Positions 5,923 through 6,993 of a DNA stretch of 6,993 nt are shown here, piece after piece. A program made the translations under genes and the position numbers. The notes below the pieces were generated by a model. That model had not been told where the DNA came from and made no database searches. It saw only the letters and a program-made list of their open reading frames with translations. Numbering within the stretch: the first letter of the stretch is position 1; every line of letters begins with the position of its first letter. The stretch is from Gammaproteobacteria bacterium. GTDB taxonomy: Bacteria > Pseudomonadota > Gammaproteobacteria > QOAV01. Location of the stretch: the NCBI GenBank assembly GCA_027067235.1, contig JALXFQ010000136.1, forward strand, positions 1-6,993, in the 5' to 3' direction.

Positions 5923-6993
5923 TTATGCTCCTTCGGGCGACGCAACGCGCCCGCTTTCTTCAACCCATTGATTTATTTTTTGCGGCAGGTCATCTGCCAC
6001 CTGGCCCCAGGCAAAGGCCCAGCGCCAGTTGCCCTCGATGGTGCCGGGCACGTTCATGCGCGCCTCGCTGCCCAGCCCGAGGTAATCCTGCATGGGAATC
6101 ATCGCCATGACGCCCTGGCTGCGCATGGCCGTCCGGATCATGGCGTCCACCACCTGGTGGTCCTGCTCGACGCCCAGATCGTGTCGCACCCACTGCTTCA
6201 TGCCCTCGTCCAGCGACTGATACCAGCCCAGCGTGGTGTCGTTGTCATGGGTACCGGTATAGACCACGCGGTCCGGGCCGATATTGGCAGGCTTGTGCGG
6301 GTTGTCGTCGAAATGGTCAAACCCGAACTGCAAAACGGACATGCCGGGCAGGCCGAACTGCCTGCGCAGTTTTTCAACCTCCGGGGTGATTATACCAAGA
6401 TCTTCCGCCACCAGCGGCAAGTCGCCCAGCTCGTCCTTTACCGATTGCAGCAGCTTGCCGCCGGGAACTTTTACCCATGCACCGTCGATGGCCGTTTCCG
6501 ATTCCACCGGTATCTGCCATACCGCCTCGAAGCCGCGAAAATGATCAATGCGCACGATGTCAAACCATTGAAATTGCGCTTTCAGTCGAGCTTTCCACCA
6601 GCGGAAGTCATCTTTTTCCATGGCCTCCCAGTCATAATGGGGGTTGCCCCAGCGCTGGCCGTCCGCAGAAAAATAATCCGGCGGCACGCCGGTAACCACT
6701 TTTGGCCTGCCTGCCGCGTCCAGCAGAAAGCCGTCGCGGTGAGCCCATACGTCTGCGCTGTCGTGAGCGACAAAAATCGGCATGTCGCCAAACAGGACGA
6801 TATGCTTGCTCGCCGCCAGACGGCGCACATTCCGCCACTCGGCAAAAATCTCGTACTGCATGCCACACAGATGGCGATATTCCCCGGCCATCTCGAAGCG
6901 CAGCCGGGCCAGGGCGTCCGCTTGCCGGTACTTGTATTCAGCGGGCCAGTCGAACCAGGGCGCTTCCTGAAAACGCCGCTTCAGTATGCGAAA
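5923..6993 (-). CDS. malQ: 4-alpha-glucanotransferase (amylomaltase) MalQ, GH77, 5' end outside window
   Basis: The reading frame is open to the window edge, giving 356 visible residues beginning FRILKRRFQEAPWFDWP. The first in-frame ATG, at 6891, is internal: the WFDWP segment before it belongs to the GH77 fold, and the family is usually about 500 residues or more. Signatures in visible numbering are GDMPIFVAHDSADVW (about 69-83), GVPPDYFSADGQRWGNP (about 102-118), nucleophile Asp150 in VRIDHFRG, acid/base Glu197 in VAEDLGIIT, and the third carboxylate Asp250 in YTGTHDND. The C-terminal NVPGT...NWRW block is also typical. MalQ transfers maltodextrin segments between alpha-1,4-glucan chains and recycles short oligosaccharides left after glycogen breakdown. 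It overlaps nothing but ends 2 bases before glgB, and its last codons carry the glgB ribosome binding site, so the two are cotranscribed. A plant-type DPE2 or a fused N-terminal domain cannot be excluded without the missing part. Confidence 0.96.
   Translation of the reverse strand, partial: FRILKRRFQEAPWFDWPAEYKYRQADALARLRFEMAGEYRHLCGMQYEIFAEWRNVRRLAASKHIVLFGDMPIFVAHDSADVWAHRDGFLLDAAGRPKVVTGVPPDYFSADGQRWGNPHYDWEAMEKDDFRWWKARLKAQFQWFDIVRIDHFRGFEAVWQIPVESETAIDGAWVKVPGGKLLQSVKDELGDLPLVAEDLGIITPEVEKLRRQFGLPGMSVLQFGFDHFDDNPHKPANIGPDRVVYTGTHDNDTTLGWYQSLDEGMKQWVRHDLGVEQDHQVVDAMIRTAMRSQGVMAMIPMQDYLGLGSEARMNVPGTIEGNWRWAFAWGQVADDLPQKINQWVEESGRVASPEGA

Noticed and set aside
5923..6891. Complete MalQ starting at the internal ATG at 6891
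   Set aside because: The frame stays open to 6993 with MalQ-like residues, so the gene is truncated by the window edge rather than starting there.
1..6993. CRISPR arrays, tRNAs, insertion sequences, toxin-antitoxin or phage-defence genes
   Set aside because: I looked for regular repeats, tRNA-like cloverleaf ends, terminal inverted repeats and relevant protein motifs. None was seen outside the coding genes and the 437-644 gap.

Overview
The window looks like chromosomal DNA of a proteobacterium, most likely a gammaproteobacterium. The protein sequences read close to the Escherichia coli forms of RdgB, HemW, GlgA, GlgB and MalQ, and the rdgB-hemW neighbourhood is the one known from E. coli. 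Base composition is moderately GC-rich with GC-leaning third codon positions throughout, and no gene stands out as foreign. I see no tRNA, rRNA, CRISPR array, insertion sequence or prophage gene. Genus-level placement is not possible from this alone.

Left part (1-2281). The window opens inside the 3' end of rdgB (nucleotide-pool house-cleaning). A small antibiotic-biosynthesis-monooxygenase-like gene follows on the opposite strand, end to end with rdgB. A 208-bp non-coding gap then separates it from the divergent hemW (radical-SAM heme chaperone family). The gap holds tandem hairpins and a promoter-like -10 box right before hemW. Downstream of hemW, on the same strand, is a 146-codon gene of the 'protein required for attachment to host cells' family (Host_attach, COG5622).

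Right part (2293-6993, minus strand). A compact glycogen cluster reads malQ (5' end outside the window) - glgB - glgA, with only 2 and 1 bases between successive genes. GlgA extends alpha-1,4-glucan from ADP-glucose, GlgB adds alpha-1,6 branches, and MalQ disproportionates the short maltodextrins released during glycogen turnover. The tight spacing indicates one transcript and coupled translation. GlgC (ADP-glucose supply) and GlgP/GlgX (breakdown) are not in the window. The cluster ends convergently against the Host_attach gene, 11 bp away, with no clear terminator.

Overall this is mostly conserved housekeeping and storage-carbon DNA. I did not find a convincing new system. The part least explained by known genes is the hairpin-rich intergenic stretch at 437-644.
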